This document shows positions 18,006-27,976 of a stretch of 64,000 nucleotides of DNA, one piece after another (position 1 is the first letter of the stretch; every line of letters begins with the position of its first letter). The notes under the pieces were generated by a model. It was not told the origin of the DNA. It did no database searches and was given only the letters and a program-made list of their open reading frames with translations. The DNA comes from Clostridium bovifaecis. GTDB lineage: Bacteria > Bacillota > Clostridia > Clostridiales > Clostridiaceae. The position numbers and the translations under genes are program-made. Location of the stretch: positions 1,519,249-1,583,248 of the forward strand of contig CP046522.1 in the NCBI GenBank assembly GCA_009738435.1. Reading direction: 5' to 3'.

Positions 18006-18034
18006 TTTTAGAAAAGCGTCATATGCTTATTGTT

Positions 18035-18073
18035 AAATTCATAAATATAACTAATAAATATATTTATGAATTT
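18035..18073. repeat. Perfect AT-rich inverted repeat after the aminotransferase gene
   Basis: AAATTCATAAATATA (18035-18049) and its exact complement (18059-18073) with a 9-base loop. It lacks a T-run, so it may be a weak terminator. The rest of the 440-bp spacer up to oppA holds only the tandem repeat and promoter listed next. Confidence 0.5.
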
Positions 18074-18190
18074 AGAAACTAGAAACTTTAAGTTTTATTA
18101 ATTTCATATTGCAGTATATCTAATTTTAGATTCGGTAAGTTATTACTATATACTAATATGAAGTCTTTATTATAGAAAGTTAAATATTTA

Positions 18191-18249
18191 ACTAGGTGTT
18201 AAAAATATTGACTAAGTATTAAAAATATTGACTAAGTGTTAAAAATATG
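18191..18249 (+). repeat. 20-bp tandem repeat upstream of oppA
   Basis: Nearly three copies of a 20-bp unit, ACTAAGTATTAAAAATATTG, starting at 18191, 18211 and 18231, with one or two changes. Each junction creates TTGACT, so the unit duplicates a -35 hexamer. Confidence 0.85.
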
Positions 18250-18256
18250 ATATCAT
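18228..18256 (+). promoter_or_regulatory. Promoter of the opp operon
   Basis: TTGACT (18228-18233), 17 bp, TATCAT (18251-18256). A second TTGACT sits one repeat unit upstream (18208-18213) without an equally good -10. The leader is about 180 bases. Confidence 0.6.
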
Positions 18257-18444
18257 TTTTAGAAAATAAATAGTAAATTTATGTGATAAAATTAGTTCTT
18301 TTTTTGAAGAGATACTAGAATATGAATTTATTACAGATGTAGCTTGCAATTAGGTTTTCAACCTACTCTATATTTATACATAACATATTTTTAGGGAGAA
18401 AATCTTATTCAATTATATGACTATTAATATAAGGGGGAATATTA

Positions 18445-20325
18445 ATGAAGAAACAAAGATTAACAGCTTTGATTCTTGCTGGGGCAATGTTGTTCGGCGC
18501 TGCGCTTACTGGATGCGGCAAAGATAGCGGTAGCGACACAGCAGGAGGCGCAAAGCAACAAACTGAAACAAAGGGTTCAGCATCAAGTGGAAAGAAAAAA
18601 GTACTTGACTATTACTCAAGTGCTGAGCCAGAAATCCTAGACGCACAACAAATTTCAGGACAACCAGATATGCAAATTGCTAACATGTTCATTGAAGGAT
18701 TGATGCGTTTTGGAAAAGAAGAAGGGAAATATGAGCCAGGTGTAGCTGAATCATATACTTTCGATGAAGCAACTAATACTTACACTTTCAAATTAAGAAA
18801 AGATGCTAAATGGAGCGATGGAACACAAGTTACTGCTGATGACTTTTTCTTCGCTTGGAGATTGGCACTAGATGAACAAACAGTTTACAGCTTTATGATT
18901 AGCCAGTACATCAAAGGTGCAGATGCATATGCAGCTGTGACTAAAAAATCTTTTATAAGTGAAAAAGATGCTGCATTTAAAGCTTTAGTTGAAAAGGCTA
19001 AGAATGAAAAAGATGATGCTAAAAAACAAGAGCTTAACAGCCAAATAGCAAAACGTTTAGAAGCTATGACAGATGCAGAAAAATCTGAGTACCAAAAAAT
19101 AAAAGATGACTTATGGGCAAAAGTTGGTGCAAAGGCTGAAGGAGAAAACTTAAAAATTGAATTAGTAGGTCCTACTCCATACTTTGTTGGCTTAACAGCT
19201 TTCCCAGTATTTTTCCCAATGAACAAAGCATTCTATGAAAAGCATAAAGCAGACAATACTTATGGATTAGAATCAGCTGGATTATATGCAAATGGTCCAT
19301 GGGTAGTAAAAGAATGGAAGCATAAAGATAGCTTTACATTAGTTAAAAACGAGAATTACTGGAATAAGGCTAATATAAAAATAGATCAATTAAACTTAAA
19401 GATAGTTGATAAGGTTGAAACAAGAACCAACTTGTTAAAGACTGGAAAACTTGATGGTTCTGCAATCCAAGCAAAAGACCTTCCAGAATTCCAAGATCTT
19501 GCAACACGTGAACAACTTAAGCTTCAAGACATGGTTGATATGCCAGATTACAGCATATTCTATGTAGATTTTAACCAATTCAGCAACAAGTATACAATGA
19601 ATAAAAATATTAGAAAAGCTTTAACTTTAGCAATGGACCGTAAGAGCTTCGTAGAAAAAATTAACCTAGGTGACAGACCAGCATTAGGTATAGTTCCTGA
19701 GAGCTTCCCAGGACTAAACAAATCTTTCAGAGAAGAAAATGGAATGGAGCTAATAAAGGATAATAACAAAGAAGAAGCTAAGAAATATTTAGCTGAAGGT
19801 CTTAAGGAATTAGGATTAAAACAATTACCAACAATAGATATGGTTATAGTGGATGGCGACATTGATCAAAAGGTAGCAGTTAAGTTCCAACAAGACTGGA
19901 AAGAAATTGGCGTAACAGTTAATCTTGTACCAGTGCCTTGGGGTGAAAAATTAAGAAGATTAAAAGTTGGTCAATTTGCGATGTGTGCTGATGGTTGGGG
20001 CCCAGACTATATGGATCCAATGACATTCTTAGATTTATTTGAATCAACAAACGGAAACAACTATGGTAAATATAATAACCCTGAGTATGATAAATTGATA
20101 GCAGCTGCTAGAGTAGAAAAAGATGCGGCAAAACGTATGGGTATATTCTACAAAGCTGAAAAAATGCTAATAGATGATGCTGTTGTAGGACCACAATACT
20201 TCAGAGTTGCTCACTGGGTATTTAAAGATTATCTAACAGGTGTAGTTAACAGAGGTGCAGGCCCAACAACTGACTTCTACTGGGCAGACATAGACATGGA
20301 TGCTAAGGAAGCACAAGCTAAGTAG
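18445..20325 (+). CDS. oppA: Oligopeptide ABC transporter, substrate-binding lipoprotein
   Basis: 626 aa, longer than the usual ~540. Lipoprotein signal with lipobox LTGC (Cys24), then a Ser/Gly/Thr-rich linker. SBP family 5 features: FIEGLMRFGKEEGKYEPGVAE, TFKLRKDAKWSDGTQVTADDF, ANGPWVVKEW. Residues ~170-232 are an extra, highly charged, probably helical insertion (KALVEKAKNEKDDAKKQEL). Codon choice is richer in C and G than in neighbours, typical of a highly expressed gene. First gene of oppABCDF; the hairpin behind it should make more OppA than permease. Confidence 0.95.
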   Translation: MKKQRLTALILAGAMLFGAALTGCGKDSGSDTAGGAKQQTETKGSASSGKKKVLDYYSSAEPEILDAQQISGQPDMQIANMFIEGLMRFGKEEGKYEPGVAESYTFDEATNTYTFKLRKDAKWSDGTQVTADDFFFAWRLALDEQTVYSFMISQYIKGADAYAAVTKKSFISEKDAAFKALVEKAKNEKDDAKKQELNSQIAKRLEAMTDAEKSEYQKIKDDLWAKVGAKAEGENLKIELVGPTPYFVGLTAFPVFFPMNKAFYEKHKADNTYGLESAGLYANGPWVVKEWKHKDSFTLVKNENYWNKANIKIDQLNLKIVDKVETRTNLLKTGKLDGSAIQAKDLPEFQDLATREQLKLQDMVDMPDYSIFYVDFNQFSNKYTMNKNIRKALTLAMDRKSFVEKINLGDRPALGIVPESFPGLNKSFREENGMELIKDNNKEEAKKYLAEGLKELGLKQLPTIDMVIVDGDIDQKVAVKFQQDWKEIGVTVNLVPVPWGEKLRRLKVGQFAMCADGWGPDYMDPMTFLDLFESTNGNNYGKYNNPEYDKLIAAARVEKDAAKRMGIFYKAEKMLIDDAVVGPQYFRVAHWVFKDYLTGVVNRGAGPTTDFYWADIDMDAKEAQAK

Positions 20326-20348
20326 TCAAAAAGTGTAAACACATAAAA

Positions 20349-20393
20349 GATAAGTGAAAAGGTATATGTTTCGCGTATACCTTTTTACTTATC
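20349..20393 (+). terminator. Intra-operon attenuating terminator, oppA-oppB
   Basis: An 18-bp stem: GATAAGTGAAAAGGTATA (20349-20366) pairs with 20376-20393 (one G-U). It lies after oppA and before oppB, where partial termination is common for binding-protein operons. Confidence 0.8.
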
Positions 20394-20481
20394 GTATATA
20401 CATATTAGAAAATTCATACTATTGTATATCATATAGCTTAATAATAAATCTAATATAAATAAAAGATAGGAGGAAGTTAAT

Positions 20482-21411
20482 GTGCTAAAATATATTTTAA
20501 AACGAATAGTATACGCCATTATAACGCTTTGGGTAATAGCAACTTTAACTTTTGGGCTTATGAAAGCACTTCCAGGTGATCCTTTCCATAACCCTAAAAT
20601 GTCGCCAGCAGTAAAAGAAGCTTTAACACATAAATATGCTTTAGATAGACCAGTAATTGAACAATATGGTATATACATAAGCAATTTAGTTAAAGGAGAT
20701 CTAGGAACATCAATTAAGTATCCAGGAAGATCTGTTAACCAAATTATAAAAGATGGCTTTCCAAAGTCATTAGCATTAGGTTGGAGGGCAATGTTATTCG
20801 CTACAGCATTTGGATTGATATTCGGTGTAATTGCAGCCTTAAATCACGAAAAGGTATTGGATTACTTTGTAATATTTGTAGCAATTATTGGTGTATCAGT
20901 GCCGAGCATAGTAATGGGTCCATTTCTTGCTTATACCTTTGGAGTTAACTTAGGTTGGCTTCCTGTAACGGTGGACAAGACACAGATATCTATGCTACTA
21001 CCAGCTCTTACGTTAGGACTAGGAACTTTGGCGTTTATTGCACGACTTATGCGTACAACAACATTAGAAGTTTTGGGACAAGACTATATTCAAACTGCAA
21101 AGTCAAAAGGCCTTAATAAAGTACAAATAGTATGGAAACACGTAGTTAGAAATGCTATTATGCCAGTTGTAACGGTTCTTGGACCGTTATTTGCAGGAAT
21201 AATCACAGGTTCTATTGTTATAGAAAAGGTATTTGCAGTAGCAGGACTTGGAGATGCTTTTGTTAGTTCAATATTAGAACAAGATTATTCAATGATTATG
21301 GGTATTACAATTTTCTATGCTGTGTTAATAATTGTTGCAGTATTGATAGTAGATATAGCATATGGATTTATAGATCCAAGACTTAGAATTTCGGGAAAAG
21401 GAGGAAAATAG
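20482..21411 (+). CDS. oppB: Oligopeptide ABC transporter permease
   Basis: 309 aa, GTG start after AGGAGGAAG. Six membrane helices in the binding-protein-dependent permease fold, with N-terminal helix LKRIVYAIITLWVIATLTFGLMKALPGDPF typical of OppB/DppB and the EAA-loop region VLGQDYIQTAKSKGLNKVQIVWKH, which contacts the ATPases. It pairs with OppC to form the channel. oppC follows after 5 bases. Confidence 0.95.
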   Translation: MLKYILKRIVYAIITLWVIATLTFGLMKALPGDPFHNPKMSPAVKEALTHKYALDRPVIEQYGIYISNLVKGDLGTSIKYPGRSVNQIIKDGFPKSLALGWRAMLFATAFGLIFGVIAALNHEKVLDYFVIFVAIIGVSVPSIVMGPFLAYTFGVNLGWLPVTVDKTQISMLLPALTLGLGTLAFIARLMRTTTLEVLGQDYIQTAKSKGLNKVQIVWKHVVRNAIMPVVTVLGPLFAGIITGSIVIEKVFAVAGLGDAFVSSILEQDYSMIMGITIFYAVLIIVAVLIVDIAYGFIDPRLRISGKGGK

Positions 21412-21416
21412 GCAGT

Positions 21417-22697
21417 ATGGAAAAAATAGATAGATCACTGTTTGAACATGTAGGTAAAAATTTAGAAGAAGCTCAAGCAATTAAACGTCCAAGTATGTCT
21501 TATTTGGAAGATGCTATGAGAAGATTAAAGAAAAACAAACCTGCCATGATTTCCTTCTGGGTTTTATTAGTTCTAATTTTGATGTCTTTAATTGGACCAA
21601 TTATTTCAGCTAAGGTGCAGGGACATGATTATCGCCAACAAAACTTAGCAAATCAAAACCAAACTTCAGTAATGACTAACCAAAGAAGTGTATCAGTGGT
21701 AAAAAATCAAGTATTTAAATATGATACTTATAAGCCTAACTTAAGAAAAACAAAAACTGTATTTAAAGGTGTACAATTCAAGGGTACTGGTACCTTAGAA
21801 TTTAAAGTAGGAAATAAGTCAGAAGCTTCTTATCAAGGGGATAAGAAAGAATATTCTTTGGCAATAACAGTAGATTCAGATGACAACTGGAAGAGTGTTG
21901 TAGAAAAATTAAACGCTGAATCAGACAAAATGCTTCAGCAAGACTCAGACTTTAGAGGAATTAAATTTAAAAGGAGTGGAAGCAATTTAATTGTTGAAAC
22001 TAAAGGAGACAAGTGGTTTAACAAACAATATTGGTTTGGAACAGATGAATTTGGTAGAGACTTATTTACTCGTCTTTGGAAAGGCGGAAGAACATCCTTC
22101 CTGATAGCCTTTGTTGCAGTGATTATAACTGTATTTATAGGTATCGTTTATGGAGGAGTTGCTGGATATTTAGGCGGAACTGTAGACACTCTAATGATGC
22201 GGTTTGTAGAGATAATAATGGTTGTACCAGACTTATTATATATTATTTTGCTTTTAACAGTTATGAAGCCAGGTCTTGGACCGATAATAATAGTTCTTGC
22301 AGCTACAGGATGGATGCAGACTGCTATGATTGTTCGTGGAGAAGTTCTAAGGTTAAAGAATTCAGAATATGTTATAGCTGCTGAAGTTTTAGGAGCAGAC
22401 TCTAAAAGAATTATATTCAAGCATTTAATCCCGAATACAATGGGACCAATTATAGTTAATATGACAATGATGATTCCAAGAATGATATTTTCAGAAGCAT
22501 TTTTAAGCTTTATAGGATTAGGTATACCAGCACCTATGGCATCCTGGGGATCACTAGTTAATGCTGGAGCTAGCATATTTACTCAATATCCACAACAGCT
22601 CTTAGTACCAGCGTTGGCGCTTAGTTTAACAATGTTAGCATTCAATATACTTGGAGACGGATTAAGAGATGCACTAGATCCTAAACTAAGAACGTAG
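21417..22697 (+). CDS. oppC: Oligopeptide ABC transporter permease with long extracellular insertion
   Basis: 426 aa, against ~300 for most OppC. Residues ~40-62 are the first membrane helix; the usual OppC block FGTDEFGRDLFTRLWKGGRTS appears only at ~207. The ~140-residue stretch between is soluble, beta-rich by appearance (TGTLEFKVGN, EYSLAITVDSDD, NLIVETKGDKW) and must face outside. The remaining helices and the EAA loop (EYVIAAEVLGADSKRIIFKHL) are normal. The extra domain could contact the enlarged OppA; this is inference. Confidence 0.93.
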   Translation: MEKIDRSLFEHVGKNLEEAQAIKRPSMSYLEDAMRRLKKNKPAMISFWVLLVLILMSLIGPIISAKVQGHDYRQQNLANQNQTSVMTNQRSVSVVKNQVFKYDTYKPNLRKTKTVFKGVQFKGTGTLEFKVGNKSEASYQGDKKEYSLAITVDSDDNWKSVVEKLNAESDKMLQQDSDFRGIKFKRSGSNLIVETKGDKWFNKQYWFGTDEFGRDLFTRLWKGGRTSFLIAFVAVIITVFIGIVYGGVAGYLGGTVDTLMMRFVEIIMVVPDLLYIILLLTVMKPGLGPIIIVLAATGWMQTAMIVRGEVLRLKNSEYVIAAEVLGADSKRIIFKHLIPNTMGPIIVNMTMMIPRMIFSEAFLSFIGLGIPAPMASWGSLVNAGASIFTQYPQQLLVPALALSLTMLAFNILGDGLRDALDPKLRT

Positions 22698-22710
22698 GGA
22701 GTGAATTAGA

Positions 22711-23760
22711 GTGAATAAGATACTAGACGTAAAGAATTTAGAGGTTTCCTTTGATACTTATGCTGGAGAAGTACAATCAGTACGTGGAGTATCCTTTGAT
22801 TTGTATGAAGGAGAGACTATTGCTATAGTAGGAGAGTCTGGTTGTGGTAAGTCGGTTACATCAAAAGCCATAATGAGACTAAACCCAGAGCCACCAGCAA
22901 GATTTAAAGGTGGAGAGATAATATTCGATGGAGAAGATATCGTTAAAAAGTCAGAAAAAGAAATGACTAAAATAAGAGGTAAGAAGATCAGCATGATCTT
23001 CCAAGATCCAATGACCTCATTAAATCCAACTATGACTATTGGAAAGCAAATAGTAGAAGGGCTTAAAAAGCACCAGGATATTTCAGATGAGGAAGCTAAA
23101 AAAAGAGCCATAGAAATGCTAAAGCTAGTTCAAATTCCTAACCCAGAAAAGAGATTTGAAGAATATCCTCATCAATTCTCAGGTGGTATGCGTCAGCGTG
23201 CTATGATTGCGGTAGCTTTAGTATGTAATCCAAAGCTACTTATAGCTGACGAACCGACAACAGCTTTAGACGTTACTATACAAGCTCAGATTTTAGATGT
23301 TATGAAGGACTTACAGAAGAAGATTAACACTTCTATAATCATGATTACTCATGATTTAGGAGTTGTTGCCGACATAGCTCAAAGAATCATGGTTATGTAT
23401 GGAGGTAAGATTGTAGAAAAGGGAACTGTAAATGACATATTTTATAAGTCAAGACATCCATATACTTGGGGGCTTTTAAAATCAGTTCCAAGATTAGATA
23501 TAGATAAGGAAGATGAAAGATTAGCATCTATAGAGGGTACTCCGCCAGATTTATTTGCTCCGCCAAAAGGATGCCCGTTTGCGGATAGGTGTGAGCATGC
23601 AATGAAGATATGTAGAGAACAAATGCCTCCTATGTTTGATATTAAAGAAGGACATGAGTCAGCATGTTGGTTGAATCATCCAGATGCACCTAAGGTGGAA
23701 GCACCAATTAATAAGCCTCAGCGTGATATAACTAAAGAGAAAGGAGGTACAAGGGACTAA
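22711..23760 (+). CDS. oppD: Oligopeptide ABC transporter ATP-binding protein
   Basis: 349 aa, GTG start. ABC ATPase with Walker [16 protein letters not shown]-loop MIFQDPMTSLNP, signature FSGGMRQRAMIA, Walker B LLIADEPTTALDV and switch histidine in IMITHDLGVVAD. The C-terminal oligopeptide/dipeptide extension carries the Cys pattern GCPFADRCEHAMKIC...ACW that binds an iron-sulfur cluster in related proteins. Its TAA shares one base with the ATG of oppF (translational coupling). Confidence 0.96.
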   Translation: MNKILDVKNLEVSFDTYAGEVQSVRGVSFDLYEGETIAIVGESGCGKSVTSKAIMRLNPEPPARFKGGEIIFDGEDIVKKSEKEMTKIRGKKISMIFQDPMTSLNPTMTIGKQIVEGLKKHQDISDEEAKKRAIEMLKLVQIPNPEKRFEEYPHQFSGGMRQRAMIAVALVCNPKLLIADEPTTALDVTIQAQILDVMKDLQKKINTSIIMITHDLGVVADIAQRIMVMYGGKIVEKGTVNDIFYKSRHPYTWGLLKSVPRLDIDKEDERLASIEGTPPDLFAPPKGCPFADRCEHAMKICREQMPPMFDIKEGHESACWLNHPDAPKVEAPINKPQRDITKEKGGTRD

Positions 23761-24734
23761 TGGATATCAATAAGAATGAAAAGGAAGTATTAGTTAAAGT
23801 ACAGAACTTAAAAAAATACTTTGAAGTAGATAAAGGTGTTTATCTAAAAGCTATTGATGATGTAAGTTTTGATATATATAAAGGAGAAACTTTAGGACTT
23901 GTAGGGGAGTCCGGTTGCGGTAAGTCTACTACTGGAAGAACTCTTTTGAATATTTACAAAGCAACAGATGGTACAGTTGAATTTAATGGTAGAGACGTTC
24001 ATAAAATGAATGCTAAAGAAAAAAAAGAATTCAATAAGAAGGCTCAAATGATTTTCCAAGACCCTTATGCTTCCCTAAATCCAAGAATGCTCGTGGGAAA
24101 CATAATAGGTGAGGGATTAGATATCCACGGTATTTTAAAAGGTGAACAAAGACAAAAGCGCATTTATGAGCTTCTAGAGTTAGTAGGGCTAAATAGAGAA
24201 CATGCCAATCGATTTCCACATGAATTTAGTGGTGGTCAAAGACAAAGAATTGGTATTGCTAGAGCACTAGCTTTAAATCCAGATTTTATTGTCTGTGATG
24301 AACCAATTTCAGCGTTAGATGTGTCCGTACAAGCTCAGGTTGTAAATTTACTTCAAGATTTACAAAAACAATATGGGTTAACTTACTTGTTTATAGCTCA
24401 TGACTTATCAATGGTTAGATATATATCAGACCGTGTCGCAGTTATGTATCTTGGGGCAGTGGCAGAACTCGCTGAAAGTGATGAATTATATGAAAATCCA
24501 ATGCACCCATATACAAAAGCGTTGCTATCTGCTATTCCGATACCTGACCCAGATATGCAGAAAAGCAAAAATCGTATTCCGTTAGAAGGAGAGGTTCCAA
24601 GTCCTATAAACCCTCCACCAGGATGTAAGTTCGTTGAACGTTGTCAACATGCTACAGAAAGATGTAAAACAGAAAGACCAGAATTAAAAGAAATGAAACC
24701 AGGACACTTTGTGGCATGCCACATCGTAGAATAA
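23760..24734 (+). CDS. oppF: Oligopeptide ABC transporter ATP-binding protein
   Basis: 324 aa. Second ATPase of the transporter: Walker [16 protein letters not shown]-loop [13 protein letters not shown], signature [15 protein letters not shown], Walker [14 protein letters not shown], switch [12 protein letters not shown], and the C-terminal Cys cluster [15 protein letters not shown]. It heterodimerises with OppD. Last gene of the operon, followed by a strong terminator. Confidence 0.96.
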   Translation: MDINKNEKEVLVKVQNLKKYFEVDKGVYLKAIDDVSFDIYKGETLGLVGESGCGKSTTGRTLLNIYKATDGTVEFNGRDVHKMNAKEKKEFNKKAQMIFQDPYASLNPRMLVGNIIGEGLDIHGILKGEQRQKRIYELLELVGLNREHANRFPHEFSGGQRQRIGIARALALNPDFIVCDEPISALDVSVQAQVVNLLQDLQKQYGLTYLFIAHDLSMVRYISDRVAVMYLGAVAELAESDELYENPMHPYTKALLSAIPIPDPDMQKSKNRIPLEGEVPSPINPPPGCKFVERCQHATERCKTERPELKEMKPGHFVACHIVE

Positions 24735-24778
24735 TAAAAAGACAACCAGCATAAAATGCTGGTTGTCTTTTTATTATT
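24730..24778 (+). terminator. Terminator of the opp operon
   Basis: A very long stem: the arm ending GACAACCAGCAT (to 24752) pairs with ATGCTGGTTGTC (from 24756) around an AAA loop, extended by A-rich and T-rich ends. It includes the oppF stop codon. Confidence 0.92.
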
Positions 24779-24840
24779 CTACAGTTTAGTGGGGCTAGGG
24801 CATCAGTGGAGTAGTGGAATGCGGCTTTGCCTCAGTTTAG

Positions 24841-24883
24841 AAAAAACAGAAACTCAATTAAGCTTTACTTAATTGAGTTTCTG
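24841..24883 (-). terminator. Terminator of asd-dapA-dapB
   Basis: CAGAAACTCAATTAAG (24847-24862) pairs perfectly with 24868-24883; on the minus strand six T follow. Confidence 0.9.
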
Positions 24884-24985
24884 AACTTCATATCTTTCAT
24901 TTTCGGTTTTAAACTGCAAACTTTAAACTTAATTTACTAATTACTCTCTAAGCTCTCTCCATTACTCCGCTCCTAAACTGCCTTT

Positions 24986-25750
24986 CTAGGCTTCTCCACT
25001 GCCCTTAATGACATTGTCCATAGAGTACATTCCTATCCCTTTTCCACCCATATACTCACATGCCTTAAGAGCACCTATAGCAAATACTTCTCTAGATAGA
25101 GCAGAATGTTTTAGCTCTATAATTTCTCCAGCCCCTGCGAAAATAATTTCGTGATCTCCAACAATACTACCACCGCGAACTGCATGTATACCTATTTCAT
25201 TATGCGCTCTTTTTGCTATTCCATCTCTACCTTGATTAAACACTGTTTCCTCAGGAATAGCGTTTTTTATTGTGTTAGCTAAAAGAAGAGCTGTTCCGCT
25301 TGGAGCGTCAACCTTTTGGTTGTGATGTTTTTCCACTATTTCTATATCGTAGTTTTCATATAGCATAGCGCTTATATCTTTCAATATATTATTTATTAAG
25401 TTTATGCCTATAGACATATTAGCTGAACGAAATACAGGTATTTCTTTGCTTGCTGCTTGGATTTGATTTAGTTGTTCTGCACTATACCCAGTAGTACAAA
25501 GAACTAAAGGTAAATTTTTATTTTTGCAGTAGCAAAGAAGAGCATCTAATGCCTCTGGCCTTGAAAAGTCTAAAACAACATCAGCTTCTATAGTACACTC
25601 AGCAATGGTTTTAAATACAGGATATTGTACTGAATTATCGCTGAATTTGTCTATGCCAGCTACAATTTGCAAGTTTGGAAAGCTTGATACACTCTGAGAA
25701 ATTACCTTACCCATTTTACCACAGCATCCACTTAATATAACTCTTGTCAC
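24986..25750 (-). CDS. dapB: 4-hydroxy-tetrahydrodipicolinate reductase
   Basis: 254 aa. Reduces hydroxytetrahydrodipicolinate with NAD(P)H in lysine/diaminopimelate synthesis. N-terminal Rossmann motif [18 protein letters not shown], the dinucleotide-site segment LDFSRPEAL / [13 protein letters not shown], the active-site motif [18 protein letters not shown] (His pair and Lys) and the C-terminal [16 protein letters not shown]. Third gene of asd-dapA-dapB, 5 bases after dapA. Confidence 0.96.
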   Translation of the reverse strand: MTRVILSGCCGKMGKVISQSVSSFPNLQIVAGIDKFSDNSVQYPVFKTIAECTIEADVVLDFSRPEALDALLCYCKNKNLPLVLCTTGYSAEQLNQIQAASKEIPVFRSANMSIGINLINNILKDISAMLYENYDIEIVEKHHNQKVDAPSGTALLLANTIKNAIPEETVFNQGRDGIAKRAHNEIGIHAVRGGSIVGDHEIIFAGAGEIIELKHSALSREVFAIGALKACEYMGGKGIGMYSMDNVIKGSGEA

Positions 25751-25755
25751 GGGAT

Positions 25756-26646
25756 CTATTCCTCCTTTATTAGCTTATCATAACTATCTAATGCTGACTG
25801 TAATACTTTTAAGTTATTCTCTTCCATGCTGCACAAAGGAAGTCTTAAGTCTCCAACTACCATTCCTTTTAAGTTCATAGCAGTTTTTACTGGAATAGGA
25901 TTTGTTTCAATAAATATGGCATTAATAACAGGCAGCATATCAAGTTGAAGTTTAAGAGCTTCACCGTGTTTTCCATTCATGTATAATTCACATATATCGT
26001 GAGTTTCTTTTGGATAAAGATTAGCAACTACAGATATTACACCAATTCCGCCAAGAGATAATATAGGAATTATTTGATCGTCATTTCCTGAATATATATC
26101 AATTTTATCTCTGCATAAAGCTTTCATTTCTGCAATTTGGCTAATATTTCCGCTAGCTTCTTTTATAGCTGTAATATTTTTTAAATCACATAACTTTAAA
26201 AGAGTTTTCGGAGCTATATTAAGCCCTGTTCTTGAAGGAACATTATATACTATTATAGGAGTATTAACGTTATCATTAATTGCTTTAAAATGTTCCAATA
26301 TTCCCTTCTGAGTTGTTTTATTATAATAAGGTGTTATAACTAGCAGGCCATCTACTCCTATACTTTCAGCCCATCTGCTCATACTTATAGAGGCTGCTGT
26401 GTTATTGGATCCAGTACCAGCTATTACAGGAATTCTTTTGTTAATAACATCAACTGTAAATTTGATAGTTTCTTTCTTTTCACTTTCAGTCATAGTTGAA
26501 GCTTCGCCAGTGGTGCCACAAATAATAATAGCATCAGTTTTAGATTCAACATGCCAGTTTAAAAGTTCTTCTAATTTTTCAAAATCAACTCTTCCATTTT
26601 TAAAAGGAGTAACTATAGCAACTCCAGAACCTTTAAATAAACTCAT
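25756..26646 (-). CDS. dapA: 4-hydroxy-tetrahydrodipicolinate synthase
   Basis: 296 aa TIM barrel. Condenses pyruvate with aspartate semialdehyde. Motifs: [26 protein letters not shown] (the GTTGE substrate loop), [13 protein letters not shown] (catalytic Tyr), [11 protein letters not shown] (Tyr/Arg), and the Schiff-base lysine in [14 protein letters not shown] follows AAGGGGG. Middle gene of the operon, 25 bases after asd. No lysine riboswitch precedes the operon. Confidence 0.97.
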   Translation of the reverse strand: MSLFKGSGVAIVTPFKNGRVDFEKLEELLNWHVESKTDAIIICGTTGEASTMTESEKKETIKFTVDVINKRIPVIAGTGSNNTAASISMSRWAESIGVDGLLVITPYYNKTTQKGILEHFKAINDNVNTPIIVYNVPSRTGLNIAPKTLLKLCDLKNITAIKEASGNISQIAEMKALCRDKIDIYSGNDDQIIPILSLGGIGVISVVANLYPKETHDICELYMNGKHGEALKLQLDMLPVINAIFIETNPIPVKTAMNLKGMVVGDLRLPLCSMEENNLKVLQSALDSYDKLIKEE

Positions 26647-26671
26647 TTTAAATCCCCCTTAAAAGTAATTA

Positions 26672-27664
26672 TTAGTCATTGTTAATCATTTGTTCTGCAA
26701 TTTGAATAGCGTTTGATGCAGCACCTTTTCTTATATTATCAGCAACTACCCAAAGATTCAATCCATTTTCTAAGCTAAAGTCTCGACGTATTCTTCCAAC
26801 ATAAACTTCATCATGACCTTCGGCATCAATAGGAAGAGGGTATTGTAAATTTTTGACGTCATCTTTTAAAGTTACTCCCTCAGCATTCTCATATAATGAG
26901 AAAATATCTTCAATCTCAAAAGGTCTTTCTAGTTCTACGTTAATACTTTCACTATGTCCATAGAATACAGGAACTCTTACAGTAGTAGCAGTGATTTTTA
27001 ATTCATTGTTATGAAGAATCTTTCTAGTTTCTTCTATCATTTTCATCTCTTCCTTAGTATATCCATTATCCAAGAATGCATCTATATGAGGAAGTACATT
27101 TCCTGCTATAGCATATGGAAATTTCTTAGGAGGATTTCCGTTATATCCCTCCTTCAAGTCTGTAAAACCACCAACACCAGCTCCAGAAACCGCTTGGTAA
27201 GTGGAATATACTATTCTTTTTATACCATACTTTTCATATAAAGGTTTTAAAGCTACAACAGCCTGTATTGTAGAACAGTTAGGATTAGCTATTATACCTT
27301 TATGAAGCTTAATGTCCTCTGGATTTACTTCAGGCACAACTAAAGGAACCTCAGGGTCCATTCTCCATGCACTACTATTATCGATAACTACTGCTCCATA
27401 TCTAGCGAAAATTGGAGCATACTCAAGGCTTACACTTCCTCCCGCAGAAAATAGCGCAAAATCTATCTTCTTGTCTTTTATGTTTTCTTCCTTAAGTTCT
27501 TCTACTAAAAAATCCTTATCCATAAACTTAAGTGTTTTGCCAGCTGATCTTTTAGAAGCAAATAAATATAAATTATTTACTGGAAAGTTTCTTTCAGCTA
27601 GGACTTCGATAAATTTGTTTCCTACCATGCCGGTAGCCCCTACTACAGCAACGTTGTATTGCAT
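26672..27664 (-). CDS. asd: Aspartate-semialdehyde dehydrogenase
   Basis: 330 aa. Converts aspartyl phosphate to aspartate semialdehyde, the entry point for lysine, threonine and methionine. NADP-binding VAVVGATGMVGNKF at the N-terminus, active-site Cys in IIANPNCSTIQAV, and TYQAVSGAGVGG. The frame extends to TTG 27685, but AGGAGGA lies inside that extension and fits ATG 27664. First gene of asd-dapA-dapB. Confidence 0.96.
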   Translation of the reverse strand: MQYNVAVVGATGMVGNKFIEVLAERNFPVNNLYLFASKRSAGKTLKFMDKDFLVEELKEENIKDKKIDFALFSAGGSVSLEYAPIFARYGAVVIDNSSAWRMDPEVPLVVPEVNPEDIKLHKGIIANPNCSTIQAVVALKPLYEKYGIKRIVYSTYQAVSGAGVGGFTDLKEGYNGNPPKKFPYAIAGNVLPHIDAFLDNGYTKEEMKMIEETRKILHNNELKITATTVRVPVFYGHSESINVELERPFEIEDIFSLYENAEGVTLKDDVKNLQYPLPIDAEGHDEVYVGRIRRDFSLENGLNLWVVADNIRKGAASNAIQIAEQMINND

Positions 27665-27728
27665 AATAAATCCTCCTAGACTCAATTTATAAATTACTTC
27701 AATTTCAATTTAAAATATATTAATTATA

Positions 27729-27758
27729 ATTATACAACGTAGGTTGCATAAAAGACAA
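27729..27758 (-). promoter_or_regulatory. Promoter of asd-dapA-dapB
   Basis: On the minus strand TTGTCT (27758-27753), 18 bp, TATAAT (27734-27729). The remaining ~220 bases to the divergent spore-protein gene show no recognisable structure. Confidence 0.6.
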
Positions 27759-27976
27759 TTATTTTTATCATTTGTGCGAAATATAACGGAATTTGTTTAA
27801 TTTTTATTAAGATTTTAATATTAAGTTTCTAATTATAGGTGCTACACTATCTATAATATGCACTTTATTTGTAATATGATAAAAATTAATATATTAACAA
27901 TTCCTCTTTAGAGTATAAAAATTTCGGATAAGTGGAAAATAATATTATTAGCTAGAGTTAAATGGGAGGAATATAA

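Noticed and set aside
27665..27976. Lysine riboswitch before asd-dapA-dapB
   Set aside because: No conserved lysine-riboswitch core or terminator is visible; the leader after the -10 is only about 60 bases of AT-rich sequence.
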